Assembly: GCA_012516015.1 (NCBI GenBank)
Contig: JAAYXG010000785.1
Location: 1 to 5,722 of the forward strand
Origin: Lysobacteraceae bacterium
GTDB lineage: Bacteria; Pseudomonadota; Gammaproteobacteria; Steroidobacterales; Steroidobacteraceae
Reading direction: 5' to 3'
DNA length: 5,722 nt
In this document: in pieces, positions 4,569 to 5,722 of the stretch
Layout: each line of letters starts with the position of its first letter
Numbering within the stretch: the stretch's first letter is position 1
Position numbers and translations under genes: made by a program
The notes under the pieces: model-generated
What the model was told of the DNA's origin: nothing
Database searches by the model: none
What the model saw: only the letters and a program-made list of their open reading frames with translations

Positions 4569-5722
4569 TCTTCAGCGTCTGTGATCGCTCCCAACGACGC
4601 ACTGCTGACGGAACGTGCGTACTTCGCGAGCACGCCGCGGCGTGCATACGGCTCGGGCGCGCGCCAAGCGCTGCGGCGTCGTGCTAAGACCTCGTCGCTG
4701 ACATGGACGTGCATCTCTCGCTTCACCGCATCGATCGTGATCTCGTCGCCGTCCTCGATGAGCGCGATCGGTCCGCCGACGGCGGCTTCCGGCGCGATGT
4801 GCCCCACGACGAATCCGCGGCTACCGCCCGAAAAGCGGCCGTCGGTGATCAAAGCGACTTTGTCCGCAAGACCGCGGCCGGCGATGGCGCTCGTCGGGCT
4901 CAACATCTCGCGCATACCGGGCCCGCCTTTCGGGCCCTCATACCGAATGACGACGACGTCCCCTGCCCCGACTTTGCCGTCCAGGATCGCTTGCACGGAG
5001 GCTTCTTCGCCGTCGAACACGCGCGCGCGCCCCGTGAAGGAAAGGCCTTCCTTGCCGGTGATCTTCGCAACCGACCCTTCCGGCGCGATATTGCCGTAGA
5101 GCACGACGAGGTGGCTTTCCGGCTTCAGCGGGTTCGAGAACGCAGCGACGATGTCCTGGTTCTTCGGATACGGCTTGACGCCGCGCAAGTTCTGCTTGAG
5201 CGTCTTGCCGGTCACGGTGAGGCAGTCGCCGTGCAGTAGTCCCTCGTCCAAGAGCATTTTCATGAGCGGTTGAATGCCGCCGATGCGGATGAGCTCGGAC
5301 ATCATGTACTTGCCGCTCGGGCGCAGATCCGCGAGCACCGGTACGCGTTGACCGATGCGCGTGAAGTCATCGAGCTCGAGCGGTACGCCGGCGGCGTTCG
5401 CCATCGCGAGAAGATGCAACACGGCATTCGTGGAGCCGCTGAGCGCGATCACGACGGTGATTGCGTTCTCGAAGGCCTCGCGCGTGAGAATCTGCGACGG
5501 CGTGATGCCCGCCTTCACGAGCTTCACGACAGCCTTGCCGGCGGCCTGGCAATCTTTCAGCTTCTGCTTGGACACCGCTTCTTGCGCGGAGCTGTTCGGC
5601 AAGCTCATGCCGAGCGCCTCGATCGCAGACGCCATCGTGTTCGCCGTGTACATTCCCGCGCAGCTCCCCGGCCCTGGGATTGCCGTGCGCTCGATCTCCT
5701 TCAACTCGCGAGCGGAAATCTG
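4562..5722 (-). CDS. ilvD: Dihydroxy-acid dehydratase, C-terminal part (N-terminus beyond window)
   Basis: Fe-S dehydratase that converts 2,3-dihydroxy-3-methyl acids to 2-keto acids in valine, leucine and isoleucine synthesis. The frame is open through the right edge, leaving 386 of an expected roughly 560 residues; the TTG at 5704 is internal, not a start. Visible features are [15 protein letters not shown] (cluster Cys codon 5662-5660), [23 protein letters not shown] (Cys codon 5551-5549), [18 protein letters not shown], and [13 protein letters not shown]. The second IlvD/Edd signature [13 protein letters not shown], with its catalytic serine, follows, and the conserved [17 protein letters not shown] end is intact. 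The KDC cysteine is found in plant-like [2Fe-2S] enzymes and absent from the E. coli-type [4Fe-4S] enzyme, so a [2Fe-2S] cluster is likely. The first cluster cysteine would be outside the window. The last Val and stop lie in the heptad repeat, 69 bases before the lyase ATG. Confidence 0.96.
   Translation of the reverse strand, partial: QISARELKEIERTAIPGPGSCAGMYTANTMASAIEALGMSLPNSSAQEAVSKQKLKDCQAAGKAVVKLVKAGITPSQILTREAFENAITVVIALSGSTNAVLHLLAMANAAGVPLELDDFTRIGQRVPVLADLRPSGKYMMSELIRIGGIQPLMKMLLDEGLLHGDCLTVTGKTLKQNLRGVKPYPKNQDIVAAFSNPLKPESHLVVLYGNIAPEGSVAKITGKEGLSFTGRARVFDGEEASVQAILDGKVGAGDVVVIRYEGPKGGPGMREMLSPTSAIAGRGLADKVALITDGRFSGGSRGFVVGHIAPEAAVGGPIALIEDGDEITIDAVKREMHVHVSDEVLARRRSAWRAPEPYARRGVLAKYARSVSSASLGAITDAEEV

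Noticed and set aside
4919..4937. GGGCCC repeated around a short spacer inside ilvD, able to form a hairpin.
   Set aside because: It encodes the conserved [10 protein letters not shown] segment, so the symmetry is explained by Gly-Pro codons.
5702..5704. TTG as the start of a 380-residue IlvD.
   Set aside because: The frame is open beyond it to the edge (QISARE precedes), and the protein would lack the first third including the first cluster motif; the gene is cut by the window, not short.

Overview
The window comes from a GC-rich bacterial chromosome (by eye a little above 60% G+C), most likely a proteobacterium. The ETF subunits, the peroxiredoxin, the FCD-type GntR regulator and the plant/actinobacterial-like [2Fe-2S]-type IlvD all fit ordinary proteobacterial housekeeping and catabolic genes. 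I cannot place it to genus from sequence alone. I see no phage, plasmid, IS, CRISPR, tRNA or rRNA signature.

Layout. Bases 1-105 are a short leader. Then come etfB (106-855) and etfA (856-1797) on the + strand, directly abutting, encoding both subunits of electron transfer flavoprotein. Bases 1798-2000 separate them from a convergent block on the - strand and hold a REP-like palindrome and a strong 16-bp hairpin. Read in their own (-) direction, the remaining genes run: the C-terminal two thirds of dihydroxy-acid dehydratase ilvD (enters from the right edge, ends 4562), an HMG-CoA-lyase-family enzyme (4492-3563), a GntR/FCD transcription factor (3309-2674) and a Prx5-type peroxiredoxin (2483-2001).

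How the genes fit together. ETF carries electrons from acyl-CoA dehydrogenases to the quinone pool. HMG-CoA lyase performs the last step of leucine (or isoprenoid-type acid) breakdown, and IlvD makes the keto-acid precursors of the branched-chain amino acids. The GntR/FCD protein is a plausible local regulator of acyl or organic-acid metabolism. This is a loose metabolic neighbourhood rather than a proven operon, because the - strand genes are separated by 69, 253 and 190 bases.

The most unusual content is intergenic. All three gaps between the - strand genes share one architecture: short 7-bp-periodic GTGTARN units, then a hairpin whose sequence differs at each site, then the inverted units (NYTACAC). 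At two sites the units run into the flanking genes. They supply the terminal Val-stop codons (GTG TAA, GTG TAG) of ilvD and of the lyase, and they contain the lyase start codon, which has no visible Shine-Dalgarno sequence. I do not recognise this as a named repeat family.
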